NCBI GenBank assembly: GCA_014338405.1
Contig: JTDE01000192.1
Span: forward strand, 240,486-304,485
Length of the DNA stretch: 64,000 nucleotides
DNA from: Paragonimus skrjabini miyazakii
Taxonomy: Eukaryota > Platyhelminthes > Trematoda > Plagiorchiida > Troglotrematidae
Direction of reading: 5' to 3'
Below the pieces are notes generated by a model. It had not been told where the DNA came from, searched no databases, and was given only the letters and a program-made list of their open reading frames with translations. Of this stretch, positions 38,961-52,328 are shown piece by piece. Each line of letters starts with the position of its first letter. Position 1 is the stretch's first letter. A program made the position numbers and the translations under genes.

Positions 38961-41900
38961 ACTACATACAACTACTCATGTTCGAATGGGCTGTCACGAG
39001 TAAGCAACAAAAAACGCTAATTTTTAAGTCGTTTCGGCGGGGAACTTCTGATGCAGACAGTATCGATCTAACATTGAGCTACCCGGAAGCCAATAATTAG
39101 CCTAAGAGTAAGCGTGAGAAAACATAATGTAGTAAATTTATGTAAACAGCGCAAATAAAACATTCGAATAATAATAATCACTCAGTAAGTAACACAATCT
39201 TATAAATAGAAACACTTGATAACATGGTAGTGACAGGTTAAATACCATCTATTCTGTACACAAAGTGAATGTGTGTAACAGTGTACTGCGACGGTCTCAA
39301 CGAAAAATAAACTGCTTATTGTGTGGGCAATACAACACATGAAAGGGTTTCTCCACTTGAATTTCGTGTCTTTTTTTCAAATATCGTGTCATATGAGACC
39401 GAGCAGCCACATTTTAGTTGTCCACTGGAAAACTTTGGAATATGCTCCGAGACTCGTGTCCCAGGCGTTCCCAATATCCGGTCGACGTACTTGACTCCAT
39501 ACGTACACGTGAATTCTTAATTAATGCCGAATATGACAAGTGAGTTGCTTAGATCAACCGTTGGTGTGCAAGGCAACCACGTCAACATGACATTCATTTA
39601 TTTGGATGGGTTAAGGCAAGTTGTCTTAACTAGCATTGAGGTTTATACTTAGCAGAAGTTTGGACATTAGCTACGTTATCACTGTTTAACATATTACGAG
39701 ATCTTTGTCCCGATGACCAGTCCATCATAGATGCTGTTATCGACCTGAAAAGCCAACAACCTCTTGAGAATTCTCAGATAACAAGCCAGGCGGGCGAAGT
39801 TTCAACGGTTTATCTTTTTCACGTGTGTCGTCTTCTTTACCTTGACGTCTTGTTTAACACGAACGATTCACTTTCTAGAACCGTGGTCTTGAAACCTACG
39901 GCCCACACAAGTGTGCAATATTTGCTCACAGGTGTAATCGATGTTGCTAAGGTTTTACCATTGCCCAGTTATGGTACCTCAACAGAACTACACACCAAGT
40001 AATTAAAACCTGATAGAAAGGACGTGATATTCGTTGGTTTTCCAATCAGTAACCAGTAAGCGTCTGCTATTTTGATCCAGGTTGTGAAGGTGAATGCATA
40101 ATCAGGTTATTTATAAGTAGAATAACTTCTATGATTCTTGAAGTTCAAGATATATAGAACGACGGAAATTGGTTGACACAAGTACAAGTAACTGCCCCTT
40201 TGCTACTGATTCACACAGAATAGTATGTGTACGTAAGGAATATTTTAAATCTTGTGCGAGACGACCTCCTTCTCACGACCACTGTATGGTTTGTTTTATC
40301 CCTTATGGTTAGTGAATTCTGTTTTGTCCTCTGTTTTCAAACAATGAGAATTTCAATAAATGGTGGGAAAAGTTCACTAATTATCGAACGTACGCACAAA
40401 TACAATGCAAATCTGCAGGCTGTCCTCTACAACCACGTGTTGCTTTTCATTGAACATAAGCATCAGACCAGTGGTTATCATCCCATACCAAAGTCAAATC
40501 AAGTTATCCAAATTTAGGTACGTTCGATACACGCTAATTATGATTAGGTAGCAAAAGACTGACCACATCCATGTAATACGTTTGGACTGGAACGGTTTTC
40601 TGATTGTTCGCGCAAAAGCTGCTACATATAGAATTATAGTCAACTTGGCACCGAACAATCATAGACAGCAATTAGCTGCAGTTGAATATGTTTCCGACAA
40701 CTGAGTTGCCAGATACAAGGTCTTTGAAAACCAAAGTAACAAACAGGCCAATCAAGGCGTGAGGAGGCTTCCCGTTTAGTTGCAGTCGTAAGCACTGCTT
40801 TTCCTCGATCAAAAGGTTTTTCCAATAAATTGGGGCCGGTTAATGCCGCTCAGATTCCTGTGCTGATTTATCTCGATTGAATGGCTTAGTACGTGGCACT
40901 ACTTATACATACTGACTGTGGGTGGGATGTACATCTACCTAATGCGTAAAGGTTGGGGTATTGTGTGTGCTAGCACATATGAATGATCACTGGGGATTTG
41001 CACTATGCTGTCTTGTAGTGGTACCTATACTTGCGATCTACTGCAATTATTGGTTATCAAGTGCAACAAGTGCGTTGCAACCTTTGACTATACGTCCTCG
41101 AAAAGAGAATTGCAGGGATAACGCGAATATTCAAATCAGAAAATCCTGAAATCGAAGCGTTGAAAGCCTCAGGCTCTTATGTCCACGTATCTGAACAACT
41201 TGACTATTAGCTCAATTCACCTTATACATTGCGTGGAACTGAGGTGAACAGCTGAACGGACAAACAAAAACTGATATTTCGAATAAATGAATACCACACG
41301 ATGAGGAACAATTTAGGACTTATTACTCTCCATTTGTGGTTAGGAGGTGAAGATCACAATATGCATGTGATTTTACTCGTTTAGCCAACAGAATGAATGC
41401 TGTTTGGGACAACTGCGAGGCATTTACCGATCTATCATTATGGGAATTTCTTACCTTCCAATTTGCAAAACACGTAAGAACGTTTCACGTGAATGTCCAG
41501 TTTGTGAATACTTCCTGGTGTAACGGCTTCCAGCACAGTAGCGTGTCAGTCGTCATTGTGATTTTCAGTTTATTTTGGGGTACCTCACTGCTGATTAGTT
41601 TTTACTAAGACTGATTGTACTAATCATAAGACTGGAGACTGTGGACATATTCACTGACAGAATAGTTGGACGTCTGCAAATCCTACGATTAGTCTAGTAA
41701 CAAACCGAAACCTTGGAAATTGACCTACAGACAGTGCAGTAGGCAACCAAGGAACTGCTCATCACGACACAGCGAGGCCTGCTGTCAAACACTCTCAACC
41801 TTTTTACGCATTTCTGTTCTACTGACCAGATATTTAATGAGATAAGTATATAGGTGCATTTCCTCACAAAGTTAGAACTAAATAATAGCCACCTGCTTAT

Positions 41901-42580
41901 TATTTTTGATCCACTTTCGGCAGAACAAGCCTTCAATCTTCCTTAATCATCTAACTAAATTCGATTTTATCGTCCTCTTCTGTGACTCCTGAAGTACTTG
42001 TATGTTACCACTCTGTAAGGTACACACCACTGGCCGTTTGACAGAATGCCCAAAAGTACAGGTAACAACAGAGTACCACATTTTTTCTGCTCTCTACAAC
42101 ACGGACTGGAGATTATCCTTACTGTGCTAATTTGTTCCAGCTTTTCAATCATACTGCATTGCTTATCAAAATAAGGCTGCTGTCTGCTCTATAATTCACC
42201 TTGGTCCTGATGGAAAGTGTATGCAAATTGTCAGACTGCACTGGGACTAGCAACGACATCTACCACCAAATATCTGGACGTGGCTTCATAATTTTTCAGA
42301 TGTTATTTTACACTAGATGTACAGAATTACATCTTGCAATTAATGACTTGAAACTGTATTTGCACATTTTATATTCCATCTTGTTGATAGTAGGCTCTTT
42401 TTGAACCCGAGATCTGATTCTTTAACAAAGGTTTCGATTTATGGCTCTTTTATCCGGTTTGAAAAACATCTTAGTTCGATTCCCAAGCGTTGATTGCGCT
42501 GAACTCGTAACATGATAACCAGCCGTTTTATTGGACATATTACACATACAGGTTATAATCTTTTGCTATCTCTCAAGATG
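38961..42580. other. Spacer of the inverted duplication, no recognised gene
   Basis: About 3.6 kb between the two inverted copies. The longest frame is 40,227-40,517 (96 codons, plus), anonymous. I see no transposase, and no terminal repeats other than the duplication itself. Confidence 0.5.
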
Positions 42581-42873
42581 TGTTGTATGACAGGCAGTTT
42601 TGCTGTGAGTAGTATATTACCCACAGGCAACATTCAACAACTAAAGTGCAAGCTCCCAACGCTAGGAAGACGACGGACAAGAAGAGACTATCGGAATAGT
42701 GTTTACGCACTACGACAGAATTTCCACCAAGGCGAATGACAATGATGTACGTGAATGCATGTCTGACGTGCAAATGAGTGTCAGAGTTTTTGGTTCGATT
42801 TTTGACATGACATATAAGGGAGTTTGCGCAATTTGCCAATTTTCAGGCCATGCCCCTTTTGCGGTCACAACAG
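42581..42873 (+). repeat. Inverted duplication, copy B, with open frames
   Basis: The partner of 38,648-38,960. Frame 1 is intact here: ATG at 42,589 to TGA at 42,739, about 50 residues, with an MTGSFAVSSILP start and an RRRTRRDY basic cluster. Frame 2 opens after the stop at 42,663 and runs on past the repeat to 42,971, with the same DDGQEET, STKANDNDV, CMSDVQMSVRV and YKGVCAI blocks. Just before frame 2 is CTAG, a possible splice acceptor, and both copies end at ACAACAG followed by GTA within three bases, a possible donor. So this could be a duplicated exon, but copy A lacks the AG. Identity unknown. Confidence 0.55.
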
Positions 42874-45800
42874 AGGTAGTAGCGCTTCTATTGGACCCAC
42901 ATTACCATGTGAAAGGTGCTGTTTCACCATACAACCGTCTCAGCGTAGGATTCTGGTTGTTGAAATTGTGAAGTAAAGTTGCTTTGTCTAAATATGTTGT
43001 ATACTTTGCGTCCGAACTATCAAATACCACGAATAGCGCTTGAAGGTTTCTACCATTACAACGATCACTTGGTGGTTTTCGCATTTTTTAACTGCTCACG
43101 TGATTCGTTAACCATGTTCTTGTTAGACCATCATTGTAAAGGAATATAAATTATGTAATACAGGATCTAGCGCTTATTAGACTGTCACAGAGGATTAAAA
43201 ATTGTCTAATTTGTATCGTTTTTTGTACAATTTGGCACCTGACTGCAGACAGTAAATCGTCCGTTCCTGATTGAGCAAAGTTCAAACTACGTTTCTTATG
43301 AGAACGATGACTGATCAGATAAAACGATGGATTGTATGCTGATCGCCTGTTTGTTGTTGAAATCAGTTCGTTTACGTGCATTTTCTTGTGCGCTCACGAT
43401 CTTCCATCGCTTCACTTCTATGTTCACATTGACTGGTTGCAACATGCATGAGGTCAAAACCGTTATACCATGAAGCCATAAATGCTGTTTGGTCAGTCAG
43501 TTACGGACAGATTTTTCAAACTATCTAGCCGTGATAAACAAATCCGTTAACTATCACAGGGTTAAGGTCAACTGAGATATTTCCAAATCGTGTGATTGAG
43601 CTCGTGCTAACTGTGTGCTTTTTGGCACAGCAATCAAGCTTGCATAAAATGTGATGGACGTGTACGCAGTCAGATCAAATCGCACTTAACTGCAACATGG
43701 GAATTCATTTTCCGAGATAGTTTACGCACCCAATCGGTGGAAAAATAAAACAAACTTGGGAACGTTTCAACTTGATGGGTTGTACAGATAGTCGCTTCCC
43801 AAATTATTATGTGGTTATGTGTCAACCATAAGAGATAATCAGCCAAATACACCGCTGAAAGAAAACGTGGACAGGGACAACCGGCAATTACTGCAGGCAG
43901 TAAAAGGTGCCCGAACTTTCACTCGACAACAGCGTTTCGTACAAATTGCCGCCTTGGCAATCTGGGTCGAAGGTTGTTAACTGAAAGTTCACAATCTCTT
44001 GGACTTAGTCTATCGATTGGGCATTTTGACGGTCAAGGAGCAACCTTTGCTAATCGATTGGAATGCAGCACAGAAACCAAAGCAGTACGGTTTCGCTATA
44101 TGCAGCTAGCTAGAGCAGTGGGGTTGCAGTTTTACGAAAGCATTAGGTTACAAGGTTATATATATGTGCCACGGTGCAGGTTGTCAGTCGTCTCCACCCA
44201 AATAACCTAGGCGGTGAGGAATCGACCAGGCATCGCTTTTTGTCAGTTAGATCAGGTCAAGGAACTTGATAACCTCGACTGTATCATATTTATACCAGTC
44301 TGACAGAGTAAACGGAAAAGAACACCATACTTACAAGCTGAATTCAACAGAGTTGTCATTAATCCGACAAACTAATCTTGGAGTGCACCTAGAGTTTCAG
44401 GAATACTTACAAGATAGTTGAATGGCCCCAGTGGACGTTGAACTGGCCAAGCCGTTGGTGAATTGAACCGTATACTGCTATCCTAGCCTCAATCAGTGCA
44501 TCGTAGAAACTCCCTGATAGAACTGATCATTTGTTACGTTTACAGCTTTTGGTATGGGTGCGTCGGATTGCAACTAAAATTAGTGAACAAAATCTATCGA
44601 AGTGTTGTCTTTCTTGCCTAAAATCCCTCTTGTCAAGTTGGACGGTGTAATTTGATATATTAATCTGTTTAACATCTGAACCCTTAGGCTATGGAACTCG
44701 CCTGATGTGGAACCCCAAACGAATCATCTGAGATCCGAAAGATTCACACCTAAAGTAGTTTATAACCGATCAGTGTACACGCTTTGTGCTAGTCTGATAT
44801 ATTTGGGTGAACCTACGAACATGTCTTACACTTGTTGATACGAAGAGGTCTGTTATGTATAGCCACGTAGTGATTTTTGTTTTCGAACGCACTAGAGTGA
44901 ATTCAAGTCCAGAAACTATTAGGGGTACTCAATTTGCATGAATATCAATTTTACATTACTTCACACAATACAGAACTCATTCACAAACTCGAACAATTCA
45001 TCATATCATATAATAGATGATCATACACTGTACAGCTTAAAACTAGTTATATTTTGTGTATGGGTCAAAATTCAGCAGGCAGCAACTGAAACAAAAACAC
45101 CACAGGACACATGAAACATATACGTGTAGATATGAACTGATGCTGAAGGTTGAACTGATGATGCGAAGATTGAGAAACGTGAGACTGTTGTTGAACTCAC
45201 CACAATGGGAAACAGACGGGTAAATTAACAGATGAACAATGTTTCTTAGACAGCAATCCGGTGTACACACCTCTAAGTAATTAATAACTAATGTCAGAGA
45301 GGATAAATATATTGAAGGTCGAGAGTTTCATAAGTAGGTTAGTTTGCTTCGTTCAGACTTACAGGTAACAATGAGGTCCGGGTGGATGCGACGCAGACGA
45401 ATAGCCACTTTGGAACACTGTGATCCATATTGTTAACTAACTGACGCTGCACACAAAACTTAGTAAGTATTATTCCCACCTTCCTAATCGAATTGAAACA
45501 CATCAACAGTTTTGACCGTTTATATTAAACCAATTCGATAAATTGTTGTTGGTGATTTATTGATGCTTTATCGGTAATGATAAGGGCACCGGATCACACG
45601 GTCTGGTTACTAGAACTGTTTCATGTCGTAAATCTCGCGGTTATATTGTTAAAAATTATACGATACCACTCATCAAACGTATAACACAAATACTATTTCG
45701 CATTTAACATGAATTATCAATATACTCAAGTTATCCAACAGGAAAGCGTTCAGAATGGAGAAACCAAAAACGACTTATCGAAATAGCCATCAGTCAACCG

Positions 45801-47190
45801 GAGGTGGGCTAGCATTAGGTAGAGATGAATATGATGGAATGTCACGCAATATAGACAAACAAATTATTAACAAATGAGTATTGATAGTTGAAAGTAGGTG
45901 GGAAGCTGAAATTAAATATAAATGAACAGTCACAAAATAAAATTCATTATACTTGTACAATACTTGCGGTAACTGCATAAAAAGATAAGGTTATAATGAA
46001 CTTTTTGCAAATAAACTTCAGCGAATTTAGTATTGTGTGCTAAAACAAACAAAAATACTCAAATTTAATTAATGAATCCCAACAAACTCATCACGGTATC
46101 TGGAAAGCCACCGTTAATTTCCAACCAACGGCTCCACTAAGGTTACCATAATGTGGTGGAATAGAAAGTCAAGAACAGTTTCTTATCTGCCAATAATAGC
46201 ATCTGCCGTAATCTTCCAACAAACTCAACCATCTGATATCTCCATTCTCCTATAACCTTGTCCCTTTTACCCAGTTATATATTTTGGGCTATCCTCCGAT
46301 TCTTGAGATGGAGTAAATACTACGGCTTTCGATCGAACATCCATAGCAGTAGATGCGTCATAATGTGGGATAAATTCTCTTTGCGCTAATCGTCTAAGGT
46401 ACTGAATCTCTTATAAAACGCTTTCAGCTAGAGCAGATATTCGCATCAATACTGTTTCGAAACTCCACACTATAGATAACAGACTCTCCTCTTTCTCTCC
46501 GTATAGCACCCCAACACTGTTATCTCACCAATTTGATCGAAGTGAGAACGTAGCAAGATTTCAAACCATATAATTCTGCGAACCTTCATGCGTTGGCATT
46601 ACCGAAATATTGTTACTTTCTGTTCAGCTTCGGCAACCTTAGCATACAGTGTCTCCTCGTCTATCACCGGCCGGTGAGTCACAAAAACAAGTATCAGTCC
46701 GATCGTTTTAAAGATTCTTTCCAACCTCCCACTTCTATGGTCAGTGTTAAATAAGCCGAAGTGTCAAACTGTCTTACGACACAGCAAATGGTCACCGAGC
46801 CTCCCACGAGTCAAAGTTTTCAACAATTCACTCAGATCTGAGTCCATTTTTATAATGCTGGGGCCGTTGCTGATGTACAGAACACTCAAGGCACCTCGTC
46901 TGTGAACAGATCTAAAAATTGTCAGCATTAACTACTCGTTATTTCTATTGAGTGAACAGGTTCTGAGCCCGAAGGCAAATTATTTCAGCTGCAACACTTG
47001 TGTTTACTTCTACTTGCCATCAACTCTACTGGACCAAGGTTATCCAATTCGGTACTATACATAGTATTCCACGTATATCCGACAGTTGCAACAACCCTGT
47101 TGAGTAAGTGGTTCCCTCCAGAGTGCAAGCTGTGACATGCAAGCCAGCCGTCTCTACTCTGGTTTTCCGTTACGCCAGCGGACCAACTCT
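42874..47190. other. Stretch without recognisable genes
   Basis: A plus-strand frame from 43,839 to 44,210 stays open for about 124 codons without an ATG near its start (ERKRGQGQP, GNLGRRL and SLGLSLSIGHF blocks); I cannot assign it. Nothing else is recognised. Confidence 0.45.
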
Positions 47191-47350
47191 AAGGTAATGT
47201 GGAGACACCGGGAGACAACGTTTTTCCGAAGTAGGGGTTCCAACAACTGTCCTGTAAAAGGAAACAACAAGCAACAAGCATGAGCCAAAGGCCCAGTAAG
47301 CCATGCACACGACTTACACAAACGATAACTAGAACGGCGCCGACAACACA
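47191..47350 (+). repeat. Unnamed dispersed repeat, copy 2
   Basis: Aligns with 16,625-16,757 in the same orientation (GGAGACACCGGGAGACAACG, then CATGAGCCAAAG, then ATGCACACGACTTACACAA, then GGCGCC). It contains about 40 bases after the first block that copy 1 lacks. Weaker similarity may extend both ways. The minus-strand frame across it (47,154-47,357) is not conserved in copy 1. Confidence 0.6.
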
Positions 47351-49454
47351 GCAGCACGCTTCGTCACCAATCCAAATTCAACTAATGTGCGCCTGCTGGT
47401 TTCGGTCGCAAATTGCACAGGCCTCTCGATTGTTATGTTAACATCCGCGTGCACATTCCGGAGAATGTCTGTGAGTAGTAGTAATTGGATTATATATGAC
47501 ACACGTCAAGTGCAAATATAATTTTAACGTCGATGGAGCTTTCTATCTAATGCCGTAACCGCATTCTTGATTTCTTGCCTAGGACTGCTACAACGCTGGA
47601 AAAATGAACCACACAATGACTTACGCCGTTCTGATAAGCAGATCAGATCGCTTGAGAATATGCGTGATTACAACCATCGTAGAACAAAAAAAAACGAACA
47701 AGAGCATTTCATACCAGTTAGACAGAGCAGACCAGTTGTGTGAGCTTGTGGCACATTGTACATCCACATCAGTAGTCTCGATTTTTGGCGTCAAAAGTCC
47801 ACGTAACTTTTGAGGTATACATAAATATACCGAGAATAAAAGAGTTGGCCCGTGTAGACCAGTATCGCCGTGTCGGGGTGCTTGCTTAGATTGTGGAGTG
47901 TGACTGTGTATATTTTGCCAAAACTGAACTAGAACGTTGAGTGGTATTCAGCAAATGTCACTCGAAATGACAAACTAACGTGTGTAAGTGAATCTGTAAC
48001 AAATTTGGAAACAAGCGCCATAAGCATACCATATCTGACATTCAGCATCAAAACAAATGACGAATAACCCCGTACGTTTGTTTGTTCAAAAGCGCAATTA
48101 ATCATTCATTCGGCTGGGCAGTTTTATCTGATTTGAGGGCGGCTGAAAGTACGATGTTGCTCTTCTTACCGGACAAAGAGATGCAAAGCCTACTTCCATG
48201 ATATATGTTTCACTTTCACGGCATCGTCAATAGTTATCTTCCGACCACTGTCATGGATGCTGTATGGTCAGATCAGGTTACAGGACTAACCTGAAAGTCA
48301 TCCGTTGCGTTAGTGTGGAACAGTTTCCTCTAAACAACTACAAAACAAACACTGTCTGCAATCAACAGAAAGCTATTTGTCTGGTAAGAAGCAGATTAAT
48401 TCGGCGAAATGTTTACCGCTAAATGGAACACGAAGTGTGGCAAATACTAATAATTCACCCTACCCCACTAACATTTTACTCGTGTTCATCTGGTGTTCAT
48501 TCATCATTTTCATCTGGGTAAACATATCTGATTCCTAGAACTTCTGCATGGGGTTGGCATATCACCCAAGACAAACTAACGGCACAATAATGATCACAGT
48601 GTGTTGAATTAGCTGTCGTTCTCAAGATGGTTGAGGAGCACCGTGTCAGGCTTAGCAGCAACTGAACACCTCAGCTTTCCCGGTTGCAGCAATGTGGGCC
48701 AAATTGAATGCTGAAAAAGTTAAACAGTTAGCTCATAAATGTTACGACTGCATTGTATAGACTAATCAAGCTGGCTTTAGGTGACAAAAGTTAGCTCTGA
48801 ATCACACCGAACTGCAAAACAAATTTTGAATTGACAAAGTCCAACATTAACCGACACAAGCTGAACATGAAAATAATGGGTAGATTTAAACTGATTGTGA
48901 GCGAGCAGGTTACCAAACAGGCTAAACTTACTTAAACGTTTTAATGCGCCGTATATAACTGTCAACCGAAACTTTCTTCTTAAGAAAACAACTATCACCT
49001 AAGCAATAATGAACTGAAAGTGTATCCCTAACCTACTTCTCAACATGCTAAATTCGCAGTGGTTCTAGGAGGTGAATAACACAGAATCGATCACCAGGAT
49101 TCTTGTAATGGTTTACCGCTGAAGGTAGTTGTCAATCACAACCTGTGAATCATCATGTTTCAGACTTTTGCCCGGTTTGATATGCGGCCGACTGGATATT
49201 CACAGTTTCTCATCTAACTGGTACTCTGAACCGTCAATGTCGTCTTTTCCAATTATCAATGCTTTCCTTATCTAATCGGCGTGGGTTGAAGATAATTGCA
49301 GTCATTTTCGTCACTTTTGCATTGAAATCAATACTTAACAACCGAGTGAACTATTAGGTGGAACGAAGTATTTTGAGATTTTTATTAATCTCATAGATAT
49401 TGTCTACCAACAACAGCTTCTCGTCTGGTTAGTTAGACCAAGCAATTCAAAATT
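47351..49454. other. Stretch without recognisable genes
   Basis: Nothing recognised; frames are all under 75 codons. Confidence 0.55.
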
Positions 49455-49869
49455 GAGAAGAAGCGCGTAGCAAACAGGCTAGTTTTCAGTGTTTCATCAT
49501 CAGGCTAAATACAACACATTTACATGGGTTCGACAAGGGTAGTACATCAATATGGTGANNNNNNNNNNNNNNNNNNNNNNNNNNNNNNNNNNNNNNNNNN
49601 NNNNNNNNNNNNNNNNNNNNNNNNNNNNNNNNNNNNNNNNNNNNNNNNNNNNNNNNNNNNNNNNNNNNNNNNNNNNNNNNNNNNNNNNNNNNNNNNNNNN
49701 NNNNNNNNNNNNNNNNNNNNNNNNNNACATGGTTCAATTCGACCAAGTGTGCAACGATCGCCGATAAGCAAGCCTTCATCGATCTTCTGGCTAGCCACGC
49801 CGGATGATGCTCCCGCATGCGTTCAGATAGTCGCTTTGTTGTGCGGCTTATGTATCTGTCTGAACGTGT
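49455..49869 (-). pseudogene. PLE 3' fragment, left arm of palindrome
   Basis: A minus-strand copy of a PLE tail, 5'-truncated inside the GIY-YIG domain. Reading from 49,869: RYISRTTKRLSERMREHHP, where the YIG motif has become YIS, then the KACLSAIVAHLVELNH block. The assembly gap then removes the middle, and the noncoding tail follows with the CCTGATGATGAAACACTGAAAAC-like motif (about 49,482-49,503). Open frames reported through the gap are artefacts of the N run. This arm carries about 37 bp more of the 5' side than the right arm; these form the palindrome's loop. Confidence 0.8.
49559..49726. other. Assembly gap (168 N)
   Basis: A run of 168 N, seen directly. It lies inside one arm of the palindrome. 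The matching stretch of the other arm (about 49,976-50,136) is some 161 bp, so the gap size fits the missing arm. Confidence 0.95.
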
Positions 49870-50240
49870 GACTATCTGAACGCATGCGGGAGCATCATTC
49901 GGCGTGGCTAGCCAGAGGATCGATGAAGGCTTGCTTATCGGCGATCGTTGCACACTTGGTCGAATTGAACCATGTGATTAACCCGGCCAATTCGTTCAAA
50001 CCAGTATATCGAGTCTGCGGAGTGCAATCGAAGTGGGTCAAAAGTCGTTTAGTAGCCATCGCAGTAGCCATCGCAATTCGATTTGACAAAACCACTTGAT
50101 GAGTCTGACTAACTCGACATTAATGCCTACCATCTCTCACCATATTGATGTACTACCCTTGTCGAACCCATGTAAATGTGTTGTATTTAGCCTGATGATG
50201 AAACACTGAAAACTAGCCTGTTTGCTACGCGCTTCTTCTC
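49870..50240 (+). pseudogene. PLE 3' fragment, right arm of palindrome
   Basis: The plus-strand twin of 49,455-49,832. It opens inside the endonuclease (MREHHSAWL, then KACLSAIVAHLVELNH, FKPVYRVCG, AIAIRF) and runs out of frame at 50,097. The tail carries CCTGATGATGAAACACTGAAAAC-like sequence (50,191-50,213) and GCTACGCGCTTCTTCTC at the end. In the inner 106 bp the two arms differ at only two positions by my count. It holds no reverse transcriptase and cannot be functional. Confidence 0.82.
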
Positions 50241-52305
50241 ATGGTTGAACCGGGCATATTCACGGTACTTAAACAAACCGAAGACCCCATTGTGCTGAAA
50301 GAACTTAATAAAAATATTGAATTCAAAATTCTTAGGTAAGTAGATTCTTCCGTGTAGTTAAGTGAAGGAGTATTGTGGTTATTTTATTTATACATTCGTA
50401 AATCATACACCACACATATTTACTTACAGCTTTTGCGTACACACAGAGTGCATTCAGGCAACCTCTTTTGAATAGAAGCAACTGGGTTGATTTTTGTTTT
50501 TGTTACGACACACTCATGGCGCACGGTCTTGCCATAAGAGAATACCAAAATCATGTCTGTGATCTCAAGAGACAACTGTGTTGATTACAGCACTATTGAT
50601 TTCACTCCGAACGCAATGGGAAAATATGATTTCGATCTCACACTTCCTACTAATCAGCTATAAGTTTCTGTATACTGAAGTTTGTTGATTGTACTCTGAA
50701 TGTGTTTTAGTGTGTTATATATTCAGCCTGTTAGTCTTTCATCTTGTGGCCCTCAACAATGTCACTTCTGATGAATATGAAAAAGGGAGAATGCTATTCG
50801 ATTTCCTTCCTATCCACAAATCGTCCAAAGCAACTTCACCTAGATGTAAGTATTCTTGGATGCATCCATTCCTCAGGTTTCTCAAAAATCTTTTGACAGC
50901 ATAAGATTAACTCAGGCTTGTGATTTTAGCTGCACATTTTCTTATATTTTGGACGCGGTGTTCTCGAGCTTTCCGAACTCACGTTGGTCATTTGTTGAAA
51001 TGCTGATTAGTTGGGCAACGTTATTGTTCTGGCAAACCAATCAATAGTTATTGAACCCCGTTGCAATAAATGAAGCACGTATCAGAAAATCAGATTATTG
51101 TGTTGTAAGTAAGTACAAATCTAATGTATCCGCTGAGTAAAGTCATGTGAACGTTGAACTGATGACTTAGCCGTGATTGTGTATCTGACTGTCAGATTAA
51201 ATCTCGCACACCAACTTTAAACATTGACATTCGAGTGCTTCTGTACTACGATATAATGGACTGTCATGCAAATTGTTGTCCAAATCATGAATTTAGTTGG
51301 GTGACAATAAAATCTTTTGGAAAAAGATATCGAGTTGCCACATATGACATGTGGCTTCCACATTCGAAATCTCATCAATTTTGATAGGTTTGTATGCCTG
51401 TTGTTGACAAAGTGTCTATTATTAGCTGACTGACGGGATTATATCACACTTAAAACAACTGAACATGGAATACATTCATTCGCTCCACCACGGCTGGTCT
51501 GTTTATAATGAGAAAGTTTGTCTATGCAAAGTGATGAGGGTTTTCACAAGTATTGCGTTCTGATTAAAATCGCTCTTAAAATCAGAAGACGGATAGTTTT
51601 TGCTTGTTTATTTACAATCAGTTAAGTATTTGGTGTTGAGGCATTTCCCGATTACTCATAAAATATTCCTCAAATATGTTCATAACTTTTTTGTTGTTTC
51701 GTAAGTATATAGCGCTTCTCTACTGTCGCGTAGTTTTATGTAGGATTTGATGATTTTCATTCGGCGTTTTCTCATTTTGCTTTTCGCTTTCTTCTAGCCT
51801 TTTCTATTTTGTATCTTACGGTTCCGTTTTAAATCTTGTAATTTCTTCCTAGAAAAAAGAACATGATTACGCCTTCACTATTGAATATGGGATTGTTCAC
51901 AGTTCCTCAAGAAAATACAAATTAGCAAATGTACGAAAAAAGCAATTTGCCAAGCGGGAGTAAACCTATCTTTTCGAGGTGCAAAAGGAATGTTTTACCA
52001 CAGGTTTCACGTTTAGAATAATTGTGGTGCCTGTCATGTAATCAATAATATCCTTGTTCTAGTTTACCCTATTTCAGTGAACAGTAACTGTGACAAGATG
52101 GCAGTTTCGTGAAGAGGATGTTTTGATACCGGAGGCGCATGAAACCGCCTCGTAAAAGCTAAAGTTGGAACCATTTATTTGTTGGTTTGGATAAGCAGTA
52201 AATTGCTGTTGACTCGGAAATGACCAGATGTCATAACAACAATGAATCGTCGTTTCAAATATGCCCATTACGATAGTGAGAATAAAGACATATATGCAAA
52301 CATAT
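50241..52305. other. Stretch without recognisable genes
   Basis: Nothing recognised; frames are all under 72 codons. Confidence 0.55.
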
Positions 52306-52328
52306 GCTTTCGATTATTAATCTTCAGG
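52306..52328 (-). other. PLE 3' motif, hammerhead-like
   Basis: On the minus strand, downstream of the PLE at 52,440-54,505: CCTGAAGATTAATAATCGAAAGC. GATT and AATC can pair, giving CCTGA, hairpin, GAAA. CTGAAGA fits the CUGANGA core, but the pairing uses part of that core, so this is at best a degenerate hammerhead. It suggests that the element extends to about here. Confidence 0.4.

Noticed and set aside
42438..42485. TGGCTCTTTTATCCGG followed by AGTTCGATTCCC
   Set aside because: A good box B-like sequence, but box A is weak and there is no fold; likely chance.
49486..49953. 155-codon minus-strand frame, the second longest in the window, and other frames across the gap
   Set aside because: It is open only because it crosses 168 N; the readable ends are PLE tail sequence.
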